Below are positions 35,455 through 47,163 of a DNA stretch of 64,000 nucleotides, one piece after another (position 1 is the first letter of the stretch; the number at the start of each line of letters is the position of its first letter). The notes beneath the pieces are model-generated. The model saw nothing but the letters and a program-made list of their open reading frames with translations, made no database searches and had not been told where the DNA came from. Position numbers and translations under genes: made by a program. Source of the DNA: Glycine soja (lineage: Eukaryota > Streptophyta > Magnoliopsida > Fabales > Fabaceae); the NCBI RefSeq assembly GCF_004193775.1, contig NC_041008.1:2048958-2112957 (forward strand). The letters are read 5' to 3'.

Positions 35455-35905
35455 TTCATACGGAAGAAGTTTATCCGTGGATTTCTTAGGATTTCTTACG
35501 GAAGAACTTCTTCCGGAGGAATCCTACGGAGGAACTTCTTCTGTGGTTTCCTTACGGAAGAAGTTCTTCCGTAGTTGTTGATTCTTCCGTATAGGATCCA
35601 CGAAGGAACTTCTTCCGTAGTTGTTGACGAACAGCTACGGAAGAACTTCTTTCATAACGGTCATACGAAAGAACTTCTTCCATAGTTGTTCATTACCTAC
35701 TACATAAGAACTTCTTCCGTATGGGCTCCACAGAAGAAGTTCCTCCATAGGATTCCTACAGAAGAACTTCTTCCATAATGACAAAATTATACATATGGAA
35801 TAAGTTCTTCCGTAAGTATACATTTTGCATTATGGAAGAAGTTCTTCCATATGAATCCTACTTCTTCCGTATGTTCAAAATTCTCACAAAAATCTTCTTC
35901 CATAA
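35455..35905. repeat. Array of about a dozen imperfect palindromes, core GGAAGAACTTCTTCC
   Basis: Within 450 bp there are roughly 12 units built on ACGGAAGAASTTCTTCCGT, spaced about 25-40 bp apart with unrelated spacers. The central base is C in some units and G in others. Each unit can fold on itself and units can pair with each other, so the region could form large secondary structures. Confidence 0.8.
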
Positions 35906-36940
35906 CAAGCTAAAGGAAGAACACTTCATCGATCACAAAAAAATATACGAAACACCCCATACCTCGGTCGAGTCGAATTGAAAACAACACGTTCCAAGTA
36001 CACAGCAACACTAACCCTCCAACAGCTTCAAAAAACCCCACTTTAACATAGCAACGAGACCACACCGAAAAAATGACACTTAAACGATAAGCTAGTAGGG
36101 ACCACAGGAAAAAAACGCAAAAAAACAAAGCGGAAAACGTAAGCGAGGAGGGACCATAGCTTTCCTTTAAAAGAAAATAACCATAGGGGCAAAATGAGAA
36201 TATTAAAAAATTATTGGGTGCACCAACAATGTTGCTGGTGCACCTAGCAACACCCTAAGAAACGCCACATAAGACAAGGCAGCATGAGGCAGTGCGGCGC
36301 AAACCTAGGCATGTCAGTAACAAAGACACTGTAAACTCGAAATTGGCTTATCTGCTGTCATTTTTCCAGCTTTTCATGTGTTGTCCACATAGTTGTGTTA
36401 ATATTTAATTTTGTTAATATTTAATTTTGTGATTCAATTTTAGTTTTGTGTGATTTTCAAGGGACAACACAGGGACAACTGGAAAAGGGACAACAGAGAA
36501 GTCAGGTCCCTATAAACCCCCTCATTCCATGCTTTTCAATGCATCCATCCTACACTACAATACAATATTTAGACTTATTCTTATAAAATTAGTTTGTCTA
36601 TTTTGACTTTTATCTCATACTTTGAGTAATAATTATTTTAATTTTTATAATTATAGTTTGTTTTACATAAAATTTTGTATCGTTAACCTATTAGTCTGTT
36701 AGTTCATATAGAAAGAAAAAAAATAGTTATATAATTTTTTTAATATAAAATATATTTTTAAGTAGACTAACATAGATAGACTTTCATTCTTGTATGGTAT
36801 ATTAGATTTATAAGTTTAGAATTTTATTATTGAGAAAAATTATTGTAATGTATTATATATATGTTTTTTTATAATATTTAATAAATGATAATTAAATGTA
36901 GTGATTAAATGTATTTGAAATAATATTTTTTTATAAGAGG

Positions 36941-37122
36941 AGTACTAACAATACATTCTTTAACATACTCTCTCTTATTAGTTAAAATATATTGAAAACT
37001 ACAAGATCAGAAGAAAGATTATTAAATAAGTTGTGAGACCTACTTAATTTTATGATTTTTAATTAATTTTAATCAATAAAAAATGTGTTTAAAAAATATG
37101 CTAAAGAATATAATCCTAACAT
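36941..37122. mobile_element. MITE-like element with ~25-bp inverted ends
   Basis: Left end AGTACTAACAATACATTCTT followed by TAACATA. The right end, reverse-complemented, reads ATGTTAGGATTATATTCTTT then AGCATA. The ~180 bp between has no coding capacity. The target duplication is unclear, so the limits are approximate. Confidence 0.5.
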
Positions 37123-37545
37123 TTCTCTTTTTATAATTAATTAAAATACGGACAAAAAAATATAAATATGGATACATAGGTATGTAGTAGACAAGAGTTC
37201 AAATATTAAAATTACTTTTAATCTATATTTAAATATTTCTCTTATAAAATACAAATCTAAAGACAACTATCATATATAGTATCATATTCAAACTATACCA
37301 ATTATAATCCCTGCCGATATAAAAAAAAAAAAAATGATCCCTACCACTTATTAAGTTGCCAATATCTTGTAAGACAAACCGGATCGGATAACATGGATAT
37401 CCATGTTTCGTAAAGATTGTTCAAGTGCATTTGCAACTTAAAACGTTTATACCCAAAATAGTATTGTTAGATTGGATCTAAACTCAGACCTTATTCCATA
37501 ATTCTAATTTGTTCTTGTAATTTTAAATAATAAGATATATCATCA

Positions 37546-37857
37546 CATGTACCTACTACAAATCTAAATCTACAATGTATCACTCTTTATTCATACAAAC
37601 CCAACACATAGTTTAGTAAAGTTCATAAAGATGAGATTGACAATATTTGAAAAACAAATTATTATAGGAAGTCTTTATTACATAATTAATCAGTATTTGT
37701 TCTCTCTCATGGTAACAGAAGTTATTTCTGTAATTCTTTCGATCTTGGAAATTACCATTGAAATGTGCAGAAAAGAATAAGATATCAAATGCGTGTTTTC
37801 TTTTTCATTTTAAAATTAAATATTTATTTTTAAATTTTTAAGAAATTTTCTAAAACA

Positions 37858-37860
<3 letters not shown>
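37546..37860 (+). repeat. Dispersed ~330 bp repeat, copy 3
   Basis: Third copy of the unit at 32471 and 32983, same orientation, on the other side of the 2.7 kb TIR element. Its 3' end runs directly into the AAT microsatellite. Confidence 0.75.
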
Positions 37861-37894
<34 letters not shown>

Positions 37895-37904
37895 GTAATA
37901 ATAA
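37858..37904 (+). repeat. (AAT)n microsatellite
   Basis: About 15 AAT units with one interruption (AATAGT). Copy 2 of the adjoining ~330 bp repeat has only three such units at the same place, so the microsatellite probably expanded from a seed inside that repeat. Confidence 0.9.
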
Positions 37905-38577
37905 ATATTTTAAATTTAAATTAAACTAAACATGATATACAAATATGATTTGTTTATTGTGTAACATGATTAATAAATAACTTTCTTCTCAAACATGTAA
38001 TTAAAAATTCAAATATCTGATTTGCTAAAAAAAATATCTATTAGACATATAAATCCTTTAAACTAATCTCATTATTTTGAAAATTTTATCCTTAATTTTT
38101 AATTTGCAATAATTTGAGTTCTAGAAAAAATTATTAACTAATAAAAAATATATTATCTCACAATAATGAGATTAATTATTACAAATGATATAATAATTTT
38201 ATTAATAAATAATATATAAGTATAAATATTTCTGTAAACACTTATTATACTTAGAGGAATGTCTTCATACTAGTATGACTTATTACCCCATTCTCATGTA
38301 ATCTTGACATAAAAACAAATTAAAATGATTTAATTGAGGAAAGAAGTAATTGATAAACGCTTTGACTTGATTAGTTATTAATGATGTTTGTTTGAAAGTG
38401 ATGGAAAAAGTAAAGAATTGGGACGTGAGACAAGGCAGCAACCCCCACCCTAGTAGGTTTATTTGTTTGTCAACAACAAAGACACCATCCTCTTCATTTC
38501 ACTCTTCTCAACATTTGCACCATCGCACAACATTTTCTTCTTCGCTCCCTCGCTCAACCAACTCTTCTGCCATTATC

Positions 38578-41500
38578 ATGTCTAAGGTCAACGACCAATG
38601 GGTTACAATGGTCATGGCCGACGACACCCTCGTCGCCAACCAGCTCCTCCTCCTCCGCCGCCACCACCACCACCACCGACCCTCCGTCATCCGCCGCTGG
38701 GTCCACCGCCAGCGCCGCACCCCAAGGCTCCCCATCAGCGGCGCCCGGGACACCCCCACCACTCCCCTCACCTGGACCACCGCCACCTCCATCGACGGCT
38801 ACGAGGGCCACACTCGCAAAACCGCAACAACCCATCCCTCAGCAGCATCTAAGGTGAGTCCTTTCTTTCTTTCTTTCTTCGCTTCGGTTATTTTTACGGT
38901 TACCACCACTAGGAAACTCTCTTTTCTGTTTTCTTCACTCTCCCTCTCACACTTTCGACTCTTCCTTCTGATTCCATCCAAAAATTACCATTCACAATTT
39001 GTCATTACATTTGTTTTACACTTTTACCCAACACCCCTCTGATCGCCGCCTACCATCTCCGCCGTGAACGCCTTCCGTAACTTCCGTTCCGTTCCCTTCT
39101 CGCGTTTTTTCCTCGCCGCTTCTCTCTCGGAAATTACCGTAATTGCCCTTCACCCCAAGACATTTTTTTGTTATTGTAAATTATAATATTAAATTCTTTT
39201 ATTTTTTATTATATATATTTTTCTAGTTTGGAATTTCTTATCCTTAATTAAAAACGTCAGAATATTTTTTTTAGCGTTTTATTAAGCAAAAAAGATTTTA
39301 TATAAAAGTAATTTAATTTATTATAATTATTTGTTAGAAGGATGTGTCCTAAATGTTTGCCGGAATTAATACATTTACAACAAGAACGGCGGCGAACGAG
39401 GATCAGGGGCAGTTTCGTAATATCCGACTTGTACCCGTTTGCTTTTCGGGTGGCGTGTACTATGGTGGTGTTGTGTCGTGTTATTAGTGGTGTTGTGTTG
39501 TGAGGTTATGCACAACATAGTTCACTGTGATCTTCCTCACTGCAACTCTTCTGTTTCCTTCATTCATAATTCCCTGACAACGGATGAAAGTACAAACACC
39601 AAATCTACATTAAATTATATTTTTCGATGAGTTTGTTTGATTTTAATGTATAATTAAAATAAAACTAATTGTTTAGTTTATTCACAACGATCGACGAACA
39701 CTTAATGCTGATAATATTAATTTGATCGTAAAATATTAAATGTTTTTAATTATTTAATAGCTAATATTAAATAATTTTATATTTTAATGTAATATCTGAT
39801 AAGTGGTACCTTCCTTAATAAAAATATTATATTCTATTATACTCCCTCCTATTGATATTTAATATTTTGTAATCAAATCAATTTATCCTCATTTGATTTA
39901 GAGTTGCTTCACTTGTTTGATTAAGAGTAATTAATATTTAGTTTTTAATAATTAAAGATATTCGACAGAAAATAGAAATATACAGCATTAAATATTCTTC
40001 AATTAATGCGACACACACTAACATCATTGTAATTCCGGGTAGTGGTTGGTTATTGGTTGTGCATGTTTTTTTAACTTGCCCTGGTATTTCAAAGGATAAT
40101 ATGGTCTTTTTCCGACCTGATAACAGTGGAATCCAAAAAGTGAGAATCTTTGGTTAAATTTTTTGATATATTTTATTCCCGATTCATACGAAGTAGCTTT
40201 GCTTTTACTTCTTTTTTTCTTCCTCCAGAATGAATGAGTAAAAGGCTAATAGTGAAGAACTGAATATGTGATGGAATGCAACCAAACCACGTACAAAGGA
40301 TAATGAAGTTGGAGAAAAAGTGCACTAGGCTGAGACTATTTTTTAGCTCCCATATTTGTCACCAAATTAATGATGCCAGTGTCGAGATGTTTCTTTCAAT
40401 AAAAGTCATGTTAATTTTTTTTTAACACTAGTCTTCATATGATTTTTTTAAATTCTCACTAATACCTAGTTGTACGTGCGGTAGAATGAGCGATGTGTTT
40501 ATTTTAGAAACGATGGGAGCTTATGACTTATATACTTACTGTAAGAGTCGTGGGAATTACGATAGCAGAGTAGTGTCTATATATATATATATATAATTAG
40601 ATTCTTTAAAAATTATATTTATATTTATAATTACGATACAGTTTGGTACGGGTGGGAATTATATTTATAATTAGATTAGTCTATTTTGGAGTTAAATTCT
40701 TTCTTCAATCTTCAGTAATTTCTTGAAAGAATTTTTAAAAATTAACTCTTTAATTAAACATTACTAAATGTGACTAAATGCATGCTATTCATTAGTAAGA
40801 AGGGATAAACAGTGTGTGTAGTTAGTTTTAAACTGAATAATTGCATATTGTATAGTTCTATTTGTTAAAGGAGGAAAATGTCTAATATTCACCCAATTCT
40901 TAATGTATAGTTTTTTTATTTATTTAATAATTTGAATAGTAATATGCCTATAGGATCAAATCATCATGTTCTTTTGGTGTTTCTAAGAGTTTGGTTGTGA
41001 TGAATGTCTAAGCTCTTCTATATTTGGTGCCTTGCAGGCTGTGGATGAAAGTGAATCTGCGGCTGATAAAAGAATGGCAAGGAAGAAAAGAGTAAGTATA
41101 AACTTTTCTATAGATGGAACATGTATATGTATTTTTATACTTAGTTGCTAATGATCAATGCAAGTAGTAAAAAAAAAAAAAAAACAGAAGTGAGTTATAA
41201 TATTAATTATCAGCAAACAAAATTATATCATAAATAGTTAATTGATTTTGTACAGCCTTTGTTTCAGTTGTTTCTTAGAATTGCAATGAAAAACGCAAAT
41301 TATTTCATCTTATTTAGTATGGTAAAAGATGAAATGTTTTGTCTTTGTTTGTGCATGTGAGTTTATGAGGTTGTGTTGTGTCTCCAATATGAGCTTAATG
41401 TCTTAAATTCCTAATTCTTTTAACTTGTATCTCGTTTGCAGATTCTGCGTGATCTTCAACGGGAGCACACGCTTAAATTACATGAAAATGAGGATTTAAG

Positions 41501-42135
41501 AAATGTACGAGTTGCATTAATTTTCACTTTACATGTATATATAGAGAGAGACATCTTTCTTATTGTTTGTTTTTGTTTTGAAATCGTAAGCAGAAACTTG
41601 CAGCCGTTAATCTCACAATTGATAAAAAAAGAGCCACTGCCAAAAATATAAAGAAAATAAAGGTAACTCTTGTTATTTTACCCCTTTTTTAAGACCCGTT
41701 ATTTTCGTATTTGACACGACCAAACCTACGTAGTACTATCTGATCTAATCTAAGTCTTTTACATTAGCAAGTTGGAAAATTCTGTTTATCTTTACTACTT
41801 GAACTGAATAATTACAGACACAATTATGTGATATATTAGAACCTAATTATGCGGTTGAACTCTCATAACAGCTTGGTATCAAGTCAAGAGGGACCTTGGA
41901 AATTGCACAAGCTATTCTTAACCCACCTAAGTCTGTGGAAGCTCAATGCGATACACCTAACTTAGGCTCAGAAAAAACAGTCGAGGACCAGATTCTGGAG
42001 CCTGTGTGTTCTGCTGCAAATGTTCCCTCCAACAAACGAGAGATTGGTGCCGGGAAACGTCCATTGTTGCTGCCTGATCTAAATCAACCACCAGAGGAGT
42101 ATTTGAATACGGAATTTCTTGGATTCAGCCAATGA
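38578..42135 (+). CDS. EAR-motif protein of a plant-specific uncharacterised family
   Basis: Five exons (38578-38853, 41038-41091, 41442-41504, 41594-41662, 41872-42135), every intron in phase 0, give 241 residues. The N-terminus has ADDTLVANQLLLLRR followed by a His/Arg-rich stretch, then TPTTPLTWTTA. The middle is a basic, predicted coiled-coil segment (ADKRMARKKR through NLTIDKKRATAKNIKKIK). The C-terminus carries LLLPDLNQPPEE, a DLNxxP-type EAR motif of the kind that recruits TOPLESS co-repressors. The layout (ADDTLV-type start, PTTPL motif, coiled coil, DLNxP tail) matches unnamed plant proteins as I remember them. A nuclear co-repressor role is inference. The ATG at 38578 was chosen; an in-frame ATG at 38392 would add 62 residues of unlikely composition. 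Intron 1 is 2.2 kb. Confidence 0.78.
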
Positions 42136-44015
42136 AAAATATTTGACAAACATATATTTAGATTAGTGATAGTTGTTTGCTATACACATAACATATCAGC
42201 AGTAACTTAGGTTATGCTAATGTACATGTAGGTGGTAAACCGTTCACTTTCCCCTCAGTCAAAATCATCGGAAACTATTTTTTAATTATTGATGGTACTA
42301 GTTTCATTCTTTCTGATACTGGTTTTCTACACTGTCCATACATTCTTTAGGCCAATTTTCTGTTGGATCTTTAGCCTGGGAAGAATTTTACCCGATGCAA
42401 TAAATTAATAAATAAGCCTATGCATAATCAGTTAAAAAAAAAATCTTTTTGTCAAAAACTAGTATGCATTTTGAGCTTCATACCAATTTTCGGAATTGAT
42501 ACTTCTCTTTCCTTTGCATAAAGTCTTTTGGTGTATATATATATATATGATAATTATTTTCAGATCTTTTATGCCCTCTCTTCCATTTGAATCCTGTCTC
42601 CCAATATTCAGTTAAGAAAAAAAAATGATACATAACCATCTCTTTACATCAAATACATTATTGACAGTTATAATTTATCCTCATTTTCTATTTTCTATTA
42701 CATTATAGATTATTTTTTCACTTAGGCTTCTCTCTTTTCTCACTACTTGTCTCTTCGTTTTCTCTCTATTATGTTATATTACTTATTATACCTACACCTC
42801 TGTTTTCTCACTATTTGTCTTTCCTCATTTTCTCTTCCTATTGCATTATATTATCTATCATACTTAGATATGTTTGTGTCAGCGTTTGAAACTTCTCCAA
42901 CTTACTGTTGGAGTAAAAATACAAATGAGATATTTCTTCTAACACACTTTCAACATATGTTTAGGGGGTTACAAACAAAAATTCAAACTGATACTTACAC
43001 TTCTCTCTTTTCTTTTCTTTTCTCATTATTTGTCTCTCTAAGCGTCAAGTAAAGTGTGGGTTTCTAACATCATTTTCCAAAAAATATAATGGATTCTCTT
43101 TTCTTGGGATCTCATGTTTGCTTATATTTTTTGCCGGTATTTCATAGCTAGGTAACACAAAGAGTGGTAGCAAATTTGGAATATCTTGGCCCAATCACAC
43201 CCTTCTGCGTGAGCTTTATATGACCCATACCTTGACTTACTAGATGGCATTGACAGTTTTGTCACGGAGCTATATTGTTCCCTGAACGTTACTGCGTTAG
43301 TGGATTTTCCCACATTCCGGTTGATCTTAACTATATATGAGTACGTGAGGCTTGGACTCACCCTTTGAAATTTGCTACTTAGTTGACAAAGCAGCGTTGA
43401 TACTTATAACAAATCCGAAGATCCTCTCATCATGGTGAACATAAAAGATTTGAGTTGAGTCATAATGATAGTCCTTAAAAAACACTACATTGATATAAAA
43501 ACACAAAATGCTGAATTAATTAGCCTTTTATTCTTTTAGAAATAAAAAATATGGATATGTGAACACGTGCAAAATATATACACTTAATTGATATTCTTTA
43601 TTTTTTTGTCACATTGTTTTTTATATCTATATTTCTTCTTCTTCTATTTCTTTTTATTTCTAATTAAGGGTTAGTTCAATAAAATAAAAATAAAAATGAA
43701 TTGAAATGAAATTTTTGAATTAGAAATTAGAATGTAAAAATGTAATCCTTCATCTTATTTTATTGTTTATTTCATTTCTTCTAGTTCTCTTTCATGGCAA
43801 AAGAATAAATCTTAGTATCTAATAACATACAAGTATTAATATATTATTTTCTAAACAAAAGTTATATTTTTCATATTTGAGTGTGACTAACCTTCAACCT
43901 TTTAAGGATCGAGTAAATAGTGTTTTTCTCTCATTATATTTATAAATTTTATCTTTATTTTGTCAACAAAACAAATGTCAACAATCAACAATTTTGATGG
44001 AGTGCAATGTTGATA
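42136..44015. other. Intergenic region after the EAR-motif gene
   Basis: The left end is the 3' UTR. 42680-42870 contains about two and a half degenerate copies of a ~65 bp pyrimidine-rich unit (CTCTCTTTTCTCACTACTTG-like, then TATTATATTAC-like). The remainder is AT-rich with no supported feature. Confidence 0.5.
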
Positions 44016-44397
44016 CACTACAAGAAAAGCGTTGATTTTCGAGGGAATATAACTGGCGGATCTAAATCTGTGGGAATGTTATAATTACTCACGGATTGTT
44101 CCGATGGACATTTGTCCGTCAAAATTATTGTCATTTTTGACGGAATATGATATGTGAGAAATATGAATTATTTTTTATGAATTTTTAAATTATTTATTTG
44201 TGACAGAAATTTTCCAATGAATAAATACTTGTTGGAAAAGTTAGTATCACCCACAGAGAATTTCAACGGATGTTTTCTCTGTAATAAAATTCGTCGGGAA
44301 AAAAAGGATCCATGAAATGTTATTAAACACACGTGATAATAAAAAATGACTCATTAAATAGTTAAATACATAAGCAAAATTTAATGTTTAATGCTGT

Positions 44398-44399
<2 letters not shown>

Positions 44400-44436
<37 letters not shown>
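44400..44436 (+). repeat. (AT)n microsatellite
   Basis: About 18 uninterrupted AT dinucleotides inside the CACTA element. Confidence 0.95.
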
Positions 44437-44438
<2 letters not shown>

Positions 44439-44604
44439 TTATTATTGATTAAAAAGGTTTTTAAGATATATTTAAAAAGGAAAAATTAAATATGTATTAA
44501 TATAATGTATAAAAATTCAGATAAATTCATAAATATGTATAAGAATTTATTTTTTAATTTGCAATGTTAACTATAATTTTAAATAAATTACATAAATTAT
44601 TTAA

Positions 44605-44606
<2 letters not shown>

Positions 44607-44653
<47 letters not shown>
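44607..44653 (+). repeat. (TA)n microsatellite
   Basis: About 23 uninterrupted TA dinucleotides, 170 bp after the previous AT run. Confidence 0.95.
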
Positions 44654-44656
<3 letters not shown>

Positions 44657-44893
44657 TTTAAGTCCTCCCTTGATTCAACTATTTGGTTTTTTTGACTATC
44701 CTAAATGTTATTACTTAATATTAAAGAAATATTTTTTCTCATAATTAAGTTAATCTTTTAGAAAAGATGACTGCAAAAAGTTGTAAAAATATAATAGAAA
44801 ACAAATATATATATACTAATTTATTTTTACCTTCTTTATCCTTTTAATTTTTATTGTTTCTAGGCCAAATCACTTGCAAGGCCTATGTCAATC

Positions 44894-45037
44894 TATTTAG
44901 ATAATTAATATGTTGGGCTTATAAATAAAGTTTATTACGCCTAATACACCATAAAGATGTAACCATATTTAGATAATTAATATGTTGGGCTTATAAATAA
45001 AGTTTATTACGCCTAATACACCATAAAGATGTAACCA
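44894..45037 (+). repeat. Perfect 72-bp tandem duplication
   Basis: The 72-bp unit that begins TATTTAGATAATTAATATG and ends GATGTAACCA occurs twice in immediate succession with no mismatch. In an otherwise decayed transposon this marks a recent local event. Confidence 0.92.
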
Positions 45038-46084
45038 TATGAAAATATTAACATGGTTAATTTTAAAAAGTTAACTATATTAGACTAGATCAAGCAGAAA
45101 AAAGACAAGCTAGACCAGCCTAAAAAAAAGGCTTTGATAGATGATTAGCATATTTATTATCAAAATAAATTTCGACTACTTGGTTTAAGTATTCACAATG
45201 GATTGATTTGGTGCCGCCACCATTGTAGGTTTTGTTGTTCCTTTGAGATTTGTTTTGAAATATTAAAAAAATGCTTACGTTGCTATATTTTCTTAGAACT
45301 ATAATAATTTTTTTGGTGATTCTCTGTTCTGATTATTATTGTTTGTTGGTTTTTCTTTCATATTTTCATCAACCGAAAATCAATGCAGTGTAGTCTTCAT
45401 AAATAAATTAATATTTATAAAATCTACCAATTTATAAGTAAGTTCTCAATGATTCTTATTTATTATTTTTTTACTATTTTTTTTTTAAATTCATGTATGT
45501 GTTTAAAAATATCATTAGTAATGCACTTTATTCAAATTTTAGTTTCTCAAAATAAGAATGATCGTTATTTTTTTTTCTTTTTTACTATCTTTTTTATTTT
45601 GATCTTTCGTGCTTGTGCATGATTTGAGACATCAATAGTAATGTACTTCATTTCAATCCCTTTTTTCACTTCTTTTATATTGTTGGTTTCTATTTACTGA
45701 TTTTTTTTCTCCATTTTTTTGAATAACCTTTTATAATTTCATCTTAAATTTGCATGTGAATTAAGTGTTATGTAACAAAAACATAGATTTAGTTTTTCAA
45801 TTAAAATTTTATTTAATTTGCACTTTTAGATGTGAGGCTTCTATATTTCTTATACCACATGCTTCTTTTTGCAATTTCATGGCTCAAGTTGCCATAAAAT
45901 TTTCAGTGTTTCCTATACCAACATTGAAATATATTCAGTGTCTCCTATACCAACATTTTTTTCTCTTCATATAGAGGTTGGTGATGTGGAAACCTGAGCA
46001 TAGGGATAGGATTAGGATAAATTTTCACACTAAAGTCTCTCATTGATTGTCTAATGTGTTTAGTGATGCTCGAAAGACTTGTAA

Positions 46085-46797
46085 GAAGTCAAGATGGTTT
46101 GTGGAATCGTCTGTTAGCACATTGGAATATAGAAGCTTAACGTGCAAAGTCTGCACAAGTCGCAATAAATCGTGCTTCTGAGTGCATGGTGAATACATTA
46201 AACTTGTTTAATATTTCTTTATAACTTAATATTTTAATATTGCATGTTTATTATTTACCATAAATGTTTTTTTTTGCAAGCAACGTAATTTGGTCGTTCT
46301 ATACATATTGATGAGGTCTTTTAGTAGGCCCTTATAAGAAAGGATACTTGTGAATTTGTTGATAAAAGATCTAGGAGAACATATAAGTTTTTTAGTTATT
46401 TTTTTCTTCATTTTATTCATATTACTATGTTATTGAAAGTTGTCTTTGCATGAATAATAGGAAGAATTTCAAACAATATTTTCTCAAGCTAAGTCTGAGG
46501 CTGCATCATCTGTTATGGAATAAAAAACTAGCCCTTTTGACCTTGCTTTGGAGGAGAGTATTAGGTCTAGGGATTGGGCTAAAACTATTGGTGGAAAGAC
46601 CAAGGGACAACTCTATAGGGATAGAGACCTTGTTCGTGATTATCAAGGTGGAGATAGTAGCCTCACGCAAAAAAGAAAAGCATCAAGTAGTTGCTCACTT
46701 GATTTAGAAGAGATTATCTAGGTGAGACAACGACTTTCACAAAGTGGGGAAGAGATTCGTCGAACGAGGGAGGAAAATGAGTGGTTGAGTCGTTAAT
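46085..46797 (+). pseudogene. Relic of a Ptta/En/Spm-type plant transposase
   Basis: Translated pieces match the conserved parts of the CACTA accessory transposase (Ptta/En/Spm family) in order. They are LWNRLLAHWNIEA, then KSAQVAINRASE, then CEFVDKRSRRTY near 46350, then GGKTKGQLYRDRDL near 46590, and EEIRRTREENEWLSR near 46770. In-frame stops and frame changes separate them, so no protein can be made. The plus orientation agrees with the CACTA terminus at 44016. Confidence 0.75.
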
Positions 46798-47163
46798 TTT
46801 AACTACAATTTCAATAGTTTCAATCAATTTCCATGCAATTCTTACCACTGACGCACAAAATTTCTTTAAACAAAACCAACGACAAAATAACCACTAAGAC
46901 TAGCAAAATGATCTATAGGAGCAACAATAGGAAAACCAGCCGCAACCATACTCTCCAGATTATGATATTTAGTAGATTGTACAAAAAAAACTTAATATTA
47001 CTTATCTTTTTTATGAATGTTGTTTTAAAATTGTGGTGTGCTTTAATTTAAGAATGACTTGTTAAAGACAATTATATAGGATTAATTTGTACGACAATAA
47101 CTTTTTAATTGAATTATAATAAAAATTATACTCTTTTAAATTTTTTATTGATTTGTATATGTG

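Larger units (their letters stand above)
33541..36255. mobile_element. 2.7 kb non-autonomous TIR DNA transposon with 8-bp target duplication
   Basis: The left end reads GGGATGTTGCTAGGTGCACC. The right end is its reverse complement except for one extra A (TGTTGCTAGGTGCACC is shared exactly), and similarity continues loosely inward to a TTGCCC motif on each side. Identical TAAGAAAC lies immediately outside both ends (33533-33540 and 36256-36263). No transposase frame is seen, so the element must be mobilised in trans. TIR length and target size fit a Mutator-like or hAT-like non-autonomous element; the superfamily is not settled. The interior is packed with palindromic units (separate entries). 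Confidence 0.85.
36264..38577. other. Intergenic region before the EAR-motif gene
   Basis: AT-rich DNA holding a MITE-like element (36941-37122), the third copy of the ~330 bp repeat (37546-37860), an AAT microsatellite, and the 5' leader of the next gene from about 38400. A frame open from 38392 runs into the gene but its start has no family support. Confidence 0.5.

Noticed and set aside
35455..35905. CRISPR array or heat-shock elements
   Set aside because: The palindromes are degenerate and their spacers irregular, in a plant transposon. The GAA/TTC blocks are not at the GAAnnTTC spacing of heat-shock elements.
38598..38852. Proline-rich plus-strand frame overlapping exon 1 of the EAR-motif gene
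   Set aside because: It ends in a stop just before the splice donor and cannot join the downstream exons, whereas the MSK frame joins all of them in phase 0.
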